A stretch of 64,000 bases of DNA from Raineyella sp034933565 (GCF_034933565.1 NZ_JAYFNG010000009.1:73451-137450), one strand, 5' to 3'. Shown: positions 44,620-52,937, numbered from the stretch's first letter. The notes: generated by a model from the sequence alone, not told the origin. Made by a program: numbers and translations.

Positions 44620-45059
44620 CAGAGGGCCGCCTTCTTCTCCAGGCGCTCACGCAGGGCCGTGGAACGGGGGTCGAGGTTCTTGTTGGCGTGGCGGACGTAG
44701 GCCCACGTCACGTACCAGGTGCTGGCGAAGGCCACCAGACCGAGCGGCACCCCCCAGGGGATGTAGCTGGCGCCGATGCGGGCCCCCATGAAGGCCGGCG
44801 CGTACGTCGCCAGCAGGACGAAGACGAAGTAGTACCCCACGAACATGATCACCATCGGAAAGGCGAAGTTGACGTGGGCGCTGCGCAGCTCGCGGTACTC
44901 CGCAGAGTTCTGGACAGCGATGAAGTCGATGCCCTCGAGATCGTGGTGCCCCTCACGGTCCTTGTCCCAGATCTCCGGGAGAGGTGCGTGGTGCTGGGGG
45001 AGGTTGGCCTCCACTTCCGGCTGGTCGCCGAAATGGGGCGGATGGGTGTGCGGCGTCAT
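44619..45059 (-). CDS. DUF485 membrane protein, partner of acetate symporter
   Basis: A 146-residue protein with two transmembrane helices (FAFPMVIMFVGYYFVFVLLA; GVPLGLVAFASTWYVTWAYV) after a ~65-residue hydrophilic N-terminus. RELRSAHVNFAFPMVIMFVG and TWAYVRHANKNLD match DUF485 (YjcH-like). DUF485 proteins accompany ActP symporters; their exact job is unclear. GAGGAG lies 6 nt before ATG 45059; the longer frame to 45107 lacks such a site. The stop overlaps the actP start. Confidence 0.92.
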   Translation of the reverse strand: MTPHTHPPHFGDQPEVEANLPQHHAPLPEIWDKDREGHHDLEGIDFIAVQNSAEYRELRSAHVNFAFPMVIMFVGYYFVFVLLATYAPAFMGARIGASYIPWGVPLGLVAFASTWYVTWAYVRHANKNLDPRSTALRERLEKKAAL

Positions 45060-45160
45060 TGTCGCTCCTCGTGAATCAGCGGGGTCAGGGCCCCGTTGGT
45101 TGTGCATAGAGAGTGACTGTCAGCAGGCTCACAGGTCAACACATCCAGCACACAGGAGTG

Positions 45161-45176
45161 CGTGATTTCAATCACA
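45161..45176. promoter_or_regulatory. candidate CRP/GlxR site upstream of acetate symporter operon
   Basis: CGTGATTTCAATCACA matches the CRP/GlxR consensus TGTGA-N6-TCACA with one mismatch. It is centred about 109 nt upstream of the DUF485 start and about 35 nt upstream of the -10 for cytX. Acetate and carbon genes are GlxR/Crp targets in corynebacteria, so this assignment is reasonable. Confidence 0.5.
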
Positions 45177-45201
45177 TACTCCGTCATTCGGGGGCGCGTG
45201 A

Positions 45202-45207
45202 TACTCT
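45202..45207 (+). promoter_or_regulatory. -10 box for the cytX riboswitch transcript
   Basis: TACTCT lies about 10 nt before the riboswitch 5' side. The -35 region is weak. Confidence 0.35.
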
Positions 45208-45214
45208 GCGCCCA

Positions 45215-45325
45215 TTCCATATCCCGGGAGTCCGCGCCACACGGCGGGCTGAGAGGGTCGAGTGCCTCACGGGGCTGGTCGGCCGACCGGACGAACCTGA
45301 CCGGATCATGCCGGCGTAGGGAGCT
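45215..45325 (+). ncRNA. TPP riboswitch (THI element)
   Basis: The 5' side has CCCGGGAGTCC followed by GGCGGGCTGAGAGGG; the 3' side has CGAACCTGACCGGATCATGC and CGGCGTAGGGAG. These are the conserved P2-P3 (CTGAGA) and P4-P5 (GAACCTGA, ATGCCGGCGTAGGGA) elements that bind thiamine pyrophosphate. The terminal AGGGAG is also the Shine-Dalgarno sequence of cytX, 9 nt before its ATG, so TPP binding would hide the ribosome binding site directly. Confidence 0.93.
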
Positions 45326-45332
45326 GACACAC

Positions 45333-46685
45333 ATGTCTGTCGAAACATCGCAATTGTCGACCTCCGGGACCGATGCCGGGCCCGTCGAGGCACCTCTCAC
45401 CCTGAGCACCGAGCCACCCCGTACGCTCGGGGCCTGGGCCCAGACCGCCCTGTGGGCCAACCTCGGGATCTCGCTCTTCGGCCCGCTCACCGGCGCCCTG
45501 ATCGGCCTGTCGGTCGGCTCGGTCGGCCTGGGTCTGCTCGCCACCGTCGTGGGCTGCACGATCGGCGCGGTCATCCTGGGCGGGGCGGCCACCTTCGGCT
45601 CGATCACCGGTGCGCCGTCGATGGTCGCCCTGCGCGGCCTGCTCGGCCGCCGCGGCTCGACCGTGCCGACCGTCCTGAACATCCTGCAGAACATCGGCTG
45701 GGGCACGATGGAGCTGATCGTCATCTCCACCACCGCGGCGACCATCCTCGGTGCACAGTGGCGCTGGCCGTTCGTGCTGCTGGCCGGGGCCGTCACCACG
45801 ACGATGGCCGTACGTCCCCTCGGCTCGGTGAAGCTGCTGCGGACGATCATGGTGTGGCTGGTGATCGCCTGCTCGGTGTACCTGTTCGTGATGGTGCTGC
45901 GCCAGCCGGTGCGCCCGATCGACCGGTCCGGCGTGATCGGCTTCTGGCCGGCCGTCGACCTCGCCGTCGCGGGTGTGGTGTCGTTCGCCCCGCTGGCCTC
46001 CGACTACTCGCGGCACTCGCGGTCCACCCGCGCGGCGTTCACCGGCGCGGCCGCGGGCTACGGACTGGCCGCGATCGCGTACTACGCCCTCGGCGTGTTC
46101 GCCATCGCCCACCTCGCCGGTGACCTGTCCGACGCGAAGCTGATCGGTGCGCTCGTCGGGCTGCCGGCCGGTGGTGTCGCGCTGTTCATCCTGATGGTCG
46201 ACGAGGTGGACGAGGCGTTCGCGAACATCTATTCGACGACGATGTCGGTGCACAACCTCGCCCCGAACATCGACCGCCGGTGGCTGTCGATCGGGATCGG
46301 CATCATCTGCACGCTGCTGGCCGGCCTGATGGACTTCTCCCGGTACCAGAGCTTCCTGTACCTGATCGGCTCGGTCTTCGTGCCGCTCTTCACCGTCGCC
46401 GTGGTCGACTTCGCGTTGATCCGGCGCGGCCACTGGGACGTCTCGGACCGGGCCCCCTTCCGCTGGCCGCCGGTCGCCGCCTGGCTGTGCGGGTTCCTCG
46501 CCTACCAGCTGATCTACCCCGGGGACGTGCCCGGCTGGTCCGCGCTCTGGAAGGCCCTGGCGCAGGCGATCCACTTCACCGCGCCCGGCTGGCTCGGCTC
46601 CTCGGTCGGCTCGATCATCGTCGCCGGTGTCGCCATGGCGCTGCTGGGCCAGGTCGAGCGGGCCCGGACCCGGGTCGCGGCCTGA
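45333..46685 (+). CDS. cytX: hydroxymethylpyrimidine transporter CytX (NCS1 family)
   Basis: A 450-residue permease of the NCS1 cytosine/purine family with about 12 transmembrane helices. AWAQTALWANLGISLFGPLT starts TM1; QNIGWGTMELIVISTTAATI and APLASDYSRHSRSTRAAFTG (NCS1 motif of TM6) follow, with VDEVDEAFANIYSTTMSVHN in the TM8 region. The TPP riboswitch in front, 8 nt before the ATG, points to a thiamine precursor such as HMP rather than cytosine, as for the CytX subgroup. The gene stands alone, with no thi genes visible. Downstream lies a repeat-rich gap. Confidence 0.92.
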   Translation: MSVETSQLSTSGTDAGPVEAPLTLSTEPPRTLGAWAQTALWANLGISLFGPLTGALIGLSVGSVGLGLLATVVGCTIGAVILGGAATFGSITGAPSMVALRGLLGRRGSTVPTVLNILQNIGWGTMELIVISTTAATILGAQWRWPFVLLAGAVTTTMAVRPLGSVKLLRTIMVWLVIACSVYLFVMVLRQPVRPIDRSGVIGFWPAVDLAVAGVVSFAPLASDYSRHSRSTRAAFTGAAAGYGLAAIAYYALGVFAIAHLAGDLSDAKLIGALVGLPAGGVALFILMVDEVDEAFANIYSTTMSVHNLAPNIDRRWLSIGIGIICTLLAGLMDFSRYQSFLYLIGSVFVPLFTVAVVDFALIRRGHWDVSDRAPFRWPPVAAWLCGFLAYQLIYPGDVPGWSALWKALAQAIHFTAPGWLGSSVGSIIVAGVAMALLGQVERARTRVAA

Positions 46686-46740
46686 GCGTCCCATCCGCGC
46701 GGACGCGTCGGGGCTTGCACGCGGCGTTCCCGGGGGCCGG

Positions 46741-46830
46741 TGCAAACTGCCGGCGTCCCCGCGGGCCCAGTGCAAACTGCCGGCGTCACCGCGGACCCAG
46801 TGCAAACTGCCGGCGGCACCGCGGGCCCTG
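46741..46830. repeat. 30-bp tandem repeat, three copies
   Basis: TGCAAACTGCCGGCG-type units of exactly 30 bp at 46741, 46771 and 46801. The rest of the 338-nt gap (46686-47023) holds further imperfect CCGCGGACCCT-type repeats and no gene. Confidence 0.85.
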
Positions 46831-46918
46831 TGATGTTCTCGCGGACTCTCAGGAACTGCCGCCGAGTCCCGCGGACCCTCAGGCGTTCCCGCGGACCCTC
46901 AGGAGCTGCCGCCGAGTT

Positions 46919-46983
46919 CCCGCGGACCCTAAGGCGTTCCCGCGGATACCTGGGTGTCCGCGGGAGCTCACCAACGTCCGCGG
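46919..46983. repeat. left copy of a 65-bp direct repeat
   Basis: This 65-bp segment (starts CCCGCGGACC, ends CGCGG) aligns without gaps to 48176-48240, with about 50 of 65 bases identical. Both copies are in the same orientation and flank the nuclease-like gene. Confidence 0.7.
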
Positions 46984-47023
46984 ATCGGTCGGATCGGTCG
47001 GATCGACTTCGAGGCTCGGAGGC

Positions 47024-47992
47024 TCAGACCCGGAGCCGCTGCTGACCACGCTGGAAGGCCTTCAGCAGCTCCTGCCTCATCAGGTCCGGGCGTTCGAGGT
47101 CCTCCCAGGTCCATCGCACCACCTCCCAATCGGCGGCGCGCAATCGGTCCTCCCGGCGCTTCTCCCGGAACACGACCTGCCCCGGGTCCTCCCCCTGGGC
47201 CCTGGGCAGCTGCAGGTATTTCACGCGGCCGTCGAACTCCCCCAGCGTCCGGCACTGGGGCCAGGCGAAGTCCGCCCGCCCGATCAGGGCACCCCTGGCC
47301 GTACGTACCTCGAACTGCAGTTCCGGAGCGGGGATACCCAGGGACGCCAGCACCACCCGGCAGGCCGATTCACCGCCGTTCTCCGCACGGGCGTCGGCGA
47401 ATCCGGCCACCCAGCGCGCCCGGTCGACACCGCGACGCCGCCCGGACCGGTGCACGATCCGTTCCATGTCGGCGCGTTGTGCTTCCCCACCGTGCCGGCG
47501 CAGGGCATGGTCCGCCAGCGCCGCGGCGTCTCTCACGTCGCTGACCCGGGCCAGGTCGACGACCGACCGCGCCACGGTGGTCACGCGCAGGCCGTCGATG
47601 ACCGTCCACTCGTCAGCAGGCAACGGACCGGTGTGCGTGGCCAGCCGGTCCCGGATGCTGCCGCCAGCGGTGCCGCGGGTGATGTGCACGCGGTCGTCGA
47701 TGATGTCCCAGGGCACCTCGAGGCCATGCCAGACCGCCGCCGACACATGGCTGAGCACGGCAGACGGGTCGAGGTGTTCCTTGGCGGCGATGATCCGCAG
47801 GCGATGTCGTTCGACCGGATCCAGGTCGGCCACGTCGGCGTAGACCCCACGCCGCAGCTGGGTGAGCCGCCCGGCCCGGCACGCCGCACGCAGGCCATGG
47901 GCATCGAGCCCCAGGGCGGCAGCGGTCTGCGGTGTCAGCAGCAGTCCCGTGGGGAGGTCAGGGTACGGAGGGTAGGGCCTCTCGGTGTTCAC
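47024..47992 (-). CDS. AbiEi-antitoxin-like / DUF559 nuclease-fold protein
   Basis: A 322-residue protein resembling the actinobacterial proteins annotated as AbiEi-family antitoxin-domain or DUF559 proteins. The N-terminal ~75 residues form a winged-helix-like region (LLLTPQTAAALGLDAHGLRA, LRRGVYADVADLDPVERHRL). The C-terminal part has a PD-(D/E)XK nuclease outline: ENGGESACRVVLASLGIPAP, RADFAWP and LGEFDGRVKYL. Solitary genes of this type are scattered in actinobacteria and their role, whether antitoxin, nuclease or defence, is not established. It has no partner toxin. GTG at 47992 has GGGATGGG 3 nt upstream; GTG at 48025 is possible. Confidence 0.75.
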   Translation of the reverse strand: MNTERPYPPYPDLPTGLLLTPQTAAALGLDAHGLRAACRAGRLTQLRRGVYADVADLDPVERHRLRIIAAKEHLDPSAVLSHVSAAVWHGLEVPWDIIDDRVHITRGTAGGSIRDRLATHTGPLPADEWTVIDGLRVTTVARSVVDLARVSDVRDAAALADHALRRHGGEAQRADMERIVHRSGRRRGVDRARWVAGFADARAENGGESACRVVLASLGIPAPELQFEVRTARGALIGRADFAWPQCRTLGEFDGRVKYLQLPRAQGEDPGQVVFREKRREDRLRAADWEVVRWTWEDLERPDLMRQELLKAFQRGQQRLRV

Positions 47993-48383
47993 ACGCCCAT
48001 CCCAGCCGCCACGCCGGGCCGACACGCCGGTGACAACAACCCGGACAACGTATCGGCAGAATGGACAACACCACCGGGGGGCTCGTGGGGTGTCACCTCC
48101 CTCTGGTGCCTCCGTCTTCCCTGGGCCCTCTGTCTTCCCGGGGCCCTTTGCCTCCCCCGACCCCCCTGCGCAGTCCCCGCGGACCTTGGAACGTTCTCGC
48201 GGTCCCCCAGGTATCCGCGGGACCTCAACAACGTCCGCGACAACGTTTCCCGCGCCGATGCTGAGCCGGGCACATCACCCGCCGCACCGATGCCGAGCCG
48301 GGCACGTCACCCGGGGCGACGTAGCGGGGACGTACCCCTCGCTGACCCTGGACCGGGCACGTTGCAGCGGAGCCGGGGGCCGC
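47993..48383. other. repeat-rich gap upstream of nuclease-like gene, downstream of metG
   Basis: About 390 nt without a gene. It contains GGGCCCTC/GGGCCCTTT repeats at 48122-48150, the right copy of the 65-bp direct repeat (48176-48240), and a 32-bp duplication (CCGATGCYGAGCCGGGCAC at 48255 and 48287). Confidence 0.6.
48176..48240. repeat. right copy of the 65-bp direct repeat
   Basis: Gap-free match to 46919-46983 (about 77 percent). The last 30 bases (CCGCGGGA.CTCA.CAACGTCCGCG) are nearly identical. Confidence 0.7.
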
Positions 48384-50180
48384 TCAGCCCTCGTGCTCGA
48401 TCGGTGCCCACTCCGGGCCGGTCTCGGCCAGCTTGTCGTCCAGCTTGGCGTAGAGCGGTTCCGGCTTGGCCAGCGGGGTGCCCGGGACGATCGGCCGGGA
48501 GGCCCACACCGCCGCCGCGGACGCGTAGTCGCCCATCAGCACCGGGTAGTCCGGGCCACCGTCCTCGCTGACCGTACGGAGTTGCGGCAGCGCTGCCCAG
48601 ACACCCTCGCCGCCGAGCATCTGGTAGATCTTCTGCGCCGAGTGCGGCATGAACGGGGTGAACATCACGTTGCAGTCCGACACCACCTGGAGCACTGTCC
48701 ACAGCACGGTGTCGCGCCGGGACGGGTCGTCCTTGAGCTTCCACGGCTCGGTCTCGGAGAGGTACTGGTTCGCCAGGCCGACGATCCGCATCACCTCACC
48801 GATGCCGTGCTTGAAGTGGCTGTGCGACAGCGCCTCACCGACCACGTCGAACGCGGCCCGGGAGGCGTCGAGGAGCGTACGGTCCACGTCCTGCAGCTCA
48901 CCCGGCTGCGGGATCGCGCCGACGTTCTTCCAGGCCATCGACACGGCCCGGTTGACGAGGTTGCCCCACTGGGCGGCGAGCTCGGTGTTGTTGCGGCGGA
49001 CGAACTCCTCCCAGGTGAAGTCGGTGTCCTGGTTCTCCGGGCCGGCGACGGCGATGAAGTAGCGCAGCGCGTCCGGGCCGAACTCCCGCAGGAAGTCACC
49101 CACGTAGATCACGTGACCGCGCGACGAGGAGAACTTCGACCCGCTCATCGTCAGGTACTCCGAGGAGACGACCTCGGTCGGCAGGTCGAGCACGCCGAAG
49201 GTCCCCGGCTCGCCACCGTGGTCGCCCTGACCGTTGTGGCCGAGCAGGATCCCGGGCCAGATGACCGAGTGGAAGACGATGTTGTCCTTGCCCATGAAGT
49301 AGGAGGCGGTGGTCTCCGGATCGAGCCACCAGGACTGCCAGGCGTCCGGGTCACCGGTCCGGGCCGCCCACTCGATGCTCGCCGACAGGTAGCCGATCAC
49401 GGCGTCGAACCACACGTACAGCCGCTTCATCGGCTCGTCACGCCAGCCGTCCAGCGGCACCGGCACGCCCCAGTCGAGGTCGCGGGTGATCGCCCGCGGC
49501 TTCAGGTCGTCGATCAGGTGCTGGGAGAACTTGATCACGTTCGGCCGCCAGTCCTCGCGGGTCTTGAGCCACTCGGTGAGCGACTCGGCCAGCGCCGGCA
49601 GGTCGAGGAAGAAGTGCTCGGTCTCGACGAACTGTGGCGTCTCACCGTTGATCCGGGAGCGCGGGTCGATCAGGTCGATCGGGTCGAGCTGGTTGCCGCA
49701 GTTGTCACACTGGTCGCCGCGGGCGCTCGCGTAGCCGCAGATCGGGCAGGTGCCCTCGATGTAGCGGTCGGGCAGCGTACGCCCCGTCGACGGGCTGATC
49801 GCCCCACGGGTCGGCCTGGCCACGACGTAACCGTTGCGGTGCAGCGAGAGGAACATCTCCTGGGTCACGCGGTAATGGTTCTTCGTCGTGGTCCGGGTGA
49901 ACAGGTCGTACGACAGGCCGAGCCCCTGCAGGTCCTCGACGATGACCCGGTTGTACTTGTCGGCGAGCTCGCGGACGGGGACGCCCTCCTTCTCCGCCTG
50001 CACCGAGATCGGGGTGCCGTGCTCGTCGGTGCCGGAGACCATCAGCACCTGGTGACCGCTCATCCGCATGTACCGCGAGTAGACATCGGAGGGTACGCCG
50101 AAGCCGGACACGTGGCCGATGTGGCGAGGTCCGTTCGCGTACGGCCAGGCAACAGCGGTCAGCACACGGGATGAAGTCAT
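48384..50180 (-). CDS. metG: methionine-tRNA ligase
   Basis: A 598-residue class I synthetase. AVAWPYANGPRHIGHVSGFG (9-28) carries the HIGH motif, CPICGYASARGDQCDNCGNQ the zinc-binding knuckles of the connective domain, and SEYLTMSGSKFSSSRGHVIY the KMSKS-equivalent loop (KFSSS). The anticodon-binding helical bundle ends at about residue 590, and there is no C-terminal tRNA-binding (Arc1p/EMAP) domain. The ATG at 50180 lies 7 nt after a TATCGT -10 box; the longer upstream frame (to 50696) is low-complexity and overlaps repeats. Confidence 0.96.
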   Translation of the reverse strand: MTSSRVLTAVAWPYANGPRHIGHVSGFGVPSDVYSRYMRMSGHQVLMVSGTDEHGTPISVQAEKEGVPVRELADKYNRVIVEDLQGLGLSYDLFTRTTTKNHYRVTQEMFLSLHRNGYVVARPTRGAISPSTGRTLPDRYIEGTCPICGYASARGDQCDNCGNQLDPIDLIDPRSRINGETPQFVETEHFFLDLPALAESLTEWLKTREDWRPNVIKFSQHLIDDLKPRAITRDLDWGVPVPLDGWRDEPMKRLYVWFDAVIGYLSASIEWAARTGDPDAWQSWWLDPETTASYFMGKDNIVFHSVIWPGILLGHNGQGDHGGEPGTFGVLDLPTEVVSSEYLTMSGSKFSSSRGHVIYVGDFLREFGPDALRYFIAVAGPENQDTDFTWEEFVRRNNTELAAQWGNLVNRAVSMAWKNVGAIPQPGELQDVDRTLLDASRAAFDVVGEALSHSHFKHGIGEVMRIVGLANQYLSETEPWKLKDDPSRRDTVLWTVLQVVSDCNVMFTPFMPHSAQKIYQMLGGEGVWAALPQLRTVSEDGGPDYPVLMGDYASAAAVWASRPIVPGTPLAKPEPLYAKLDDKLAETGPEWAPIEHEG

Positions 50181-50187
50181 GGGCCCC

Positions 50188-50193
50188 ACGATA
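50188..50193 (-). promoter_or_regulatory. -10 box for leaderless metG transcript
   Basis: TATCGT on the reverse strand, 7 nt before the ATG. Confidence 0.6.
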
Positions 50194-50343
50194 TCGCCCA
50201 CCGCTCGGGCCCTGACGCCGGCGATACGGTCACCGCGCCGGCCACGACGGCTCCTCCCCACGGCCCACCCGAGCGGCGGACAGGCGACGGCCGGGGCCCC
50301 AAAGATCCGCTCCTCGGACGGAGGACCCGGGCCGGGATCCGCA

Positions 50344-50443
50344 CCACGGACGGACGGCCAGGGCCTCGGGATCCGCACCACGAACAGAGGACCGGGGCCC
50401 GAGATCCTCCCCACGAAGAGAGGACCGGGGCCCGAGATCCTCC
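50344..50443. repeat. 33-bp tandem repeat, about three copies
   Basis: CCACGAASAGAGGACCGGGG units at 50378 and 50411 plus a degenerate unit at 50344. It fills the divergent gap between metG and the small membrane protein. Confidence 0.75.
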
Positions 50444-50462
50444 TCCACGGGCTATGGACTGA

Positions 50463-50468
50463 CATACT
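50463..50468 (+). promoter_or_regulatory. -10-like box for leaderless membrane protein gene
   Basis: CATACT lies 6 nt before the ATG at 50475. Confidence 0.45.
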
Positions 50469-50474
50469 CGGGCC

Positions 50475-50990
50475 ATGGACAGCTTCGTCGTGCACATCGA
50501 CCGCAAACGGTGGGCGGACATGCGGCGCAACGGCCGGATCGGGCTGATCGGCTCGGTGCTCATCGGCATCGGTGGCGGGGTGTGGCTGATCGTCGCAGCC
50601 CTCGTCGGGGAACGCCAGACCAGTCTGGTCCCCGGGTGCCTCCTGGTGCTGCTGGGCATCGGCGCCGGCTGGTCCTTCCGCCAGAAGCAGCACCACGCGA
50701 TCAGCGACAGCGGCTCACCGGTGCTGTTCACCCTCGACCGCGAGGGCCTGCACCTCGACCCCGGCGAGGGGGCCGAGCCCATCTCCCGTGACTGGGGAGC
50801 GTTCGCGCTGACCTGGCTGCACCGCTCGGGAAGCTATCTCGAGATCTCCCCCACCGGCCTGCCGACCCGACGCTGGCCGGTGATCGTCACCGACGCCGCC
50901 CGCCCGGCCCTGGCCGCCGCGATCACCGAGCTCTCCGGCAGCACCGCCACCCTCGGAGACGGGTCGCGACCGGCCCGCCACGGCGGCTGA
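50475..50990 (+). CDS. uncharacterised two-helix membrane protein
   Basis: A 171-residue protein with two adjacent transmembrane helices (IGLIGSVLIGIGGGVWLIVA and LVPGCLLVLLGIGAGWSFRQ, about residues 22-70) and a ~95-residue soluble C-terminal domain (VLFTLDREGLHLDPGEGAEP, WGAFALTWLHRSGSYLEISP) that resembles a small beta-rich cytoplasmic module. I recognise no family beyond a PH-like/YcxB-like resemblance that I cannot confirm. It is divergent from metG and convergent with add. Confidence 0.65.
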   Translation: MDSFVVHIDRKRWADMRRNGRIGLIGSVLIGIGGGVWLIVAALVGERQTSLVPGCLLVLLGIGAGWSFRQKQHHAISDSGSPVLFTLDREGLHLDPGEGAEPISRDWGAFALTWLHRSGSYLEISPTGLPTRRWPVIVTDAARPALAAAITELSGSTATLGDGSRPARHGG

Positions 50991-51132
50991 CCCGGATCAC
51001 TCCGGGCTCCTCGACCGCCAATGGCCGGTCGGTCGAAACGAAGTGTTCCGGACCGAAGTGCTCCGAGCCGACCAGGGTCCGTCGACGACTCTTACCGCCC
51101 GGGCCCGACCCGCGGCGCCCCCCGGGGACAGG

Positions 51133-52239
51133 TCAGTGCGGCCAGGTCCGGTCGACCCGACCGGCGATGCGCTCCCGGGTGTCATCGTCGACGAATGCGG
51201 CGCGAACGGCCCGGTCCACGGTGGTCCGGACGTCATCGAGGGTCCAGCCGAAGGTCTCCACCAGCAGCGCGTACTCCCGGCTCAGCGTCGTCCGGCTGAC
51301 CAGCCGGTTGTCGCAGGAGATCGTCACCTCGAAACCGAGCCGGTGCAGCCGGTCCACCGGATGGTCGGCCATCGTGGCGGCGACCCCGGTCTGCAGGTTC
51401 GACGAGGGGCACACCTCCAGCGGGATCCGGGCGTCGCGGACGAGGGCGGCGGTCTCGCCGAGCACCGGCTCGGGCCCGGTCAGGTCGATGTCCTCGATCA
51501 GCCGTACGCCGTGTCCGATGCGGCTGGCGTGGCAGACCTCGACGGCCTCGCGGACCGACTCGGGGCCGACCGCCTCCCCGGCGTGGATGGTGTACGGGAC
51601 GCCCTCGTGCTCCAGGTACCGGAAGGCGTCGAGCTGGCGGCTCGGGGGGAAGCCCGCCTCGGCCCCGGCGATGTCGAACCCGGCGACGAGGTCCTCCTCG
51701 TGGCGTGCGGTGAGTTCGGCGATCTCCAGGCCGCGGTCGGCGTGCCGCATCGCGGTGAGCAGCTGGCGGACGATGATCGGGTGCCCGTCGCGGCGCGCGG
51801 CGGCCATCCCGTCCTTGAGTCCGTCCCCGACGGCCCGGACCGCGGCGGCCAGGGTCAGGCCACGGCGCTGGTGCTGTTCGGGGGCCCAGCGGGCCTCTGC
51901 GTACACCACACCGTCGTCGACCTGATCGAGGACGAACTCGTACGCCACCCGGTGCAGCGCCGCCTCGGTCTGCATCGCCGCGACCGTGTGCTCGAACGTC
52001 TCGAGGTAGCGCTCCAGGGAGCCCGAGTTCGCCGCCTCGAAGAACCAGTCCGCGAGTGCTGCGGGGGTGTCCGCGGGCAGCGGGTGACCGACCTCGGCGG
52101 CCAGTTCCAGCAGCGTCCGCGGCCGCAGACCACCGTCGAGGTGGTCGTGCAGGGCCACCTTGGGCAGGTCCCGCAACCGGGTCCGGTCAAGGGTGCGGGG
52201 GGAGCCGGTGCGGGGGTCGGCAGGCGCCGTGGAGGTCAC
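51133..52239 (-). CDS. add: adenosine deaminase
   Basis: A 368-residue zinc amidohydrolase that deaminates adenosine/deoxyadenosine to inosine. Zinc ligands are the two His in VALHDHLDGGLRPRTLLELA (28-47), His in YTIHAGEAVGP and Asp in TISCDNRLVSRTTLSREY; RIGHGVRLIEDIDLTG supplies the catalytic His. The usual DDP motif reads CDNRL here, a variant also seen in actinobacterial Add-like proteins. The GTG overlaps the cdd stop by 4 nt. The amidohydrolase-cdd-add operon would salvage nucleosides, with PNP at 40.1 kb next in the pathway. Confidence 0.92.
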   Translation of the reverse strand: MTSTAPADPRTGSPRTLDRTRLRDLPKVALHDHLDGGLRPRTLLELAAEVGHPLPADTPAALADWFFEAANSGSLERYLETFEHTVAAMQTEAALHRVAYEFVLDQVDDGVVYAEARWAPEQHQRRGLTLAAAVRAVGDGLKDGMAAARRDGHPIIVRQLLTAMRHADRGLEIAELTARHEEDLVAGFDIAGAEAGFPPSRQLDAFRYLEHEGVPYTIHAGEAVGPESVREAVEVCHASRIGHGVRLIEDIDLTGPEPVLGETAALVRDARIPLEVCPSSNLQTGVAATMADHPVDRLHRLGFEVTISCDNRLVSRTTLSREYALLVETFGWTLDDVRTTVDRAVRAAFVDDDTRERIAGRVDRTWPH

Positions 52240-52937
52240 TGGAAGTCCTCGGGGTCGAAGGTGTCCGGTGAGGCGGGCGCCGCGTCGGACACACGGTCGT
52301 CATGGTGATCGTACGGATGTCGGGCCGGGTCGTACGGGGCGTCCGGCCCCGGGACGGCGGTCGGGTGCGCTCCGGCTGACGGGCCGACCGTCCGGGTGGG
52401 AGCGGCCGTCCGGGTGGGAGCGGCCGTTGCGGTGCCGGGTAGGCGTCGGACCGGAGCGGGCCGGGCGCCGCCGGCCGACGCCGCGGCAGACCCTGCTGGT
52501 GTGGCGGATCCCCCGGGCGCGGCCGGTGCCGGGGCAGCGTTGGCGACCCGGTCGAGGTCGGCGGTCCCGAACGCGCGGGGCAGCAGGTCCGACATCGGGA
52601 TCGGGCCGTCCGCGCTCCGGACCAGCATCCCGGGGGCGGCATGTTCGGACAGCAGCTGGCGGCAGCGGCCGCACGGCGTCAGGGGTCCGCCGGTCGCGTC
52701 GACACAGACCAGAGCGACGAGCCGGCCCCCACCGCTGAGCGCGAGGGCGGACACCAGGCCGCACTCGGCGCAGAGGGTGACCCCGTACGAGGAGTTCTCG
52801 ACGTTGCAGCCGGACACCGTCCGGCCGTCGTCGACGAGCGCGGCGGCACCGACCGGGAACCGCGAGTAGGGGGCGTACGCCTGCCGGCAGGCCTGCCGCG
52901 CCGCGTGCTGCAACGCTGGCCAGTCGATGCCGGTCAT
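52236..52937 (-). CDS. cdd: cytidine deaminase with long C-terminal extension
   Basis: A 233-residue protein; the first ~125 residues are a normal homotetrameric-type cytidine deaminase. YAPYSRFPVGAAALVDDGRT, GCNVENSSYGVTLCAECGLV (zinc Cys and catalytic Glu) and GPLTPCGRCRQLLSEH (two zinc Cys) are all present. From about residue 130 the chain continues for ~100 residues of Ala/Pro/Gly/Thr-rich sequence with a doubled APTRTAAPTRT and a His/Asp-rich end (PYDHHDDRVSDAAPASPDTF). Family members end near residue 130, so the tail is unusual. ATG overlaps the M20 gene stop (TGATG). Confidence 0.9.
   Translation of the reverse strand: MTGIDWPALQHAARQACRQAYAPYSRFPVGAAALVDDGRTVSGCNVENSSYGVTLCAECGLVSALALSGGGRLVALVCVDATGGPLTPCGRCRQLLSEHAAPGMLVRSADGPIPMSDLLPRAFGTADLDRVANAAPAPAAPGGSATPAGSAAASAGGARPAPVRRLPGTATAAPTRTAAPTRTVGPSAGAHPTAVPGPDAPYDPARHPYDHHDDRVSDAAPASPDTFDPEDFQ

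Noticed and set aside
46919..48240. Flanking 65-bp repeats as IS ends or phage attachment sites
   Set aside because: They are direct and not inverted, no transposase or integrase is encoded between or near them, and no tRNA gene is present; mobility is only a hypothesis.
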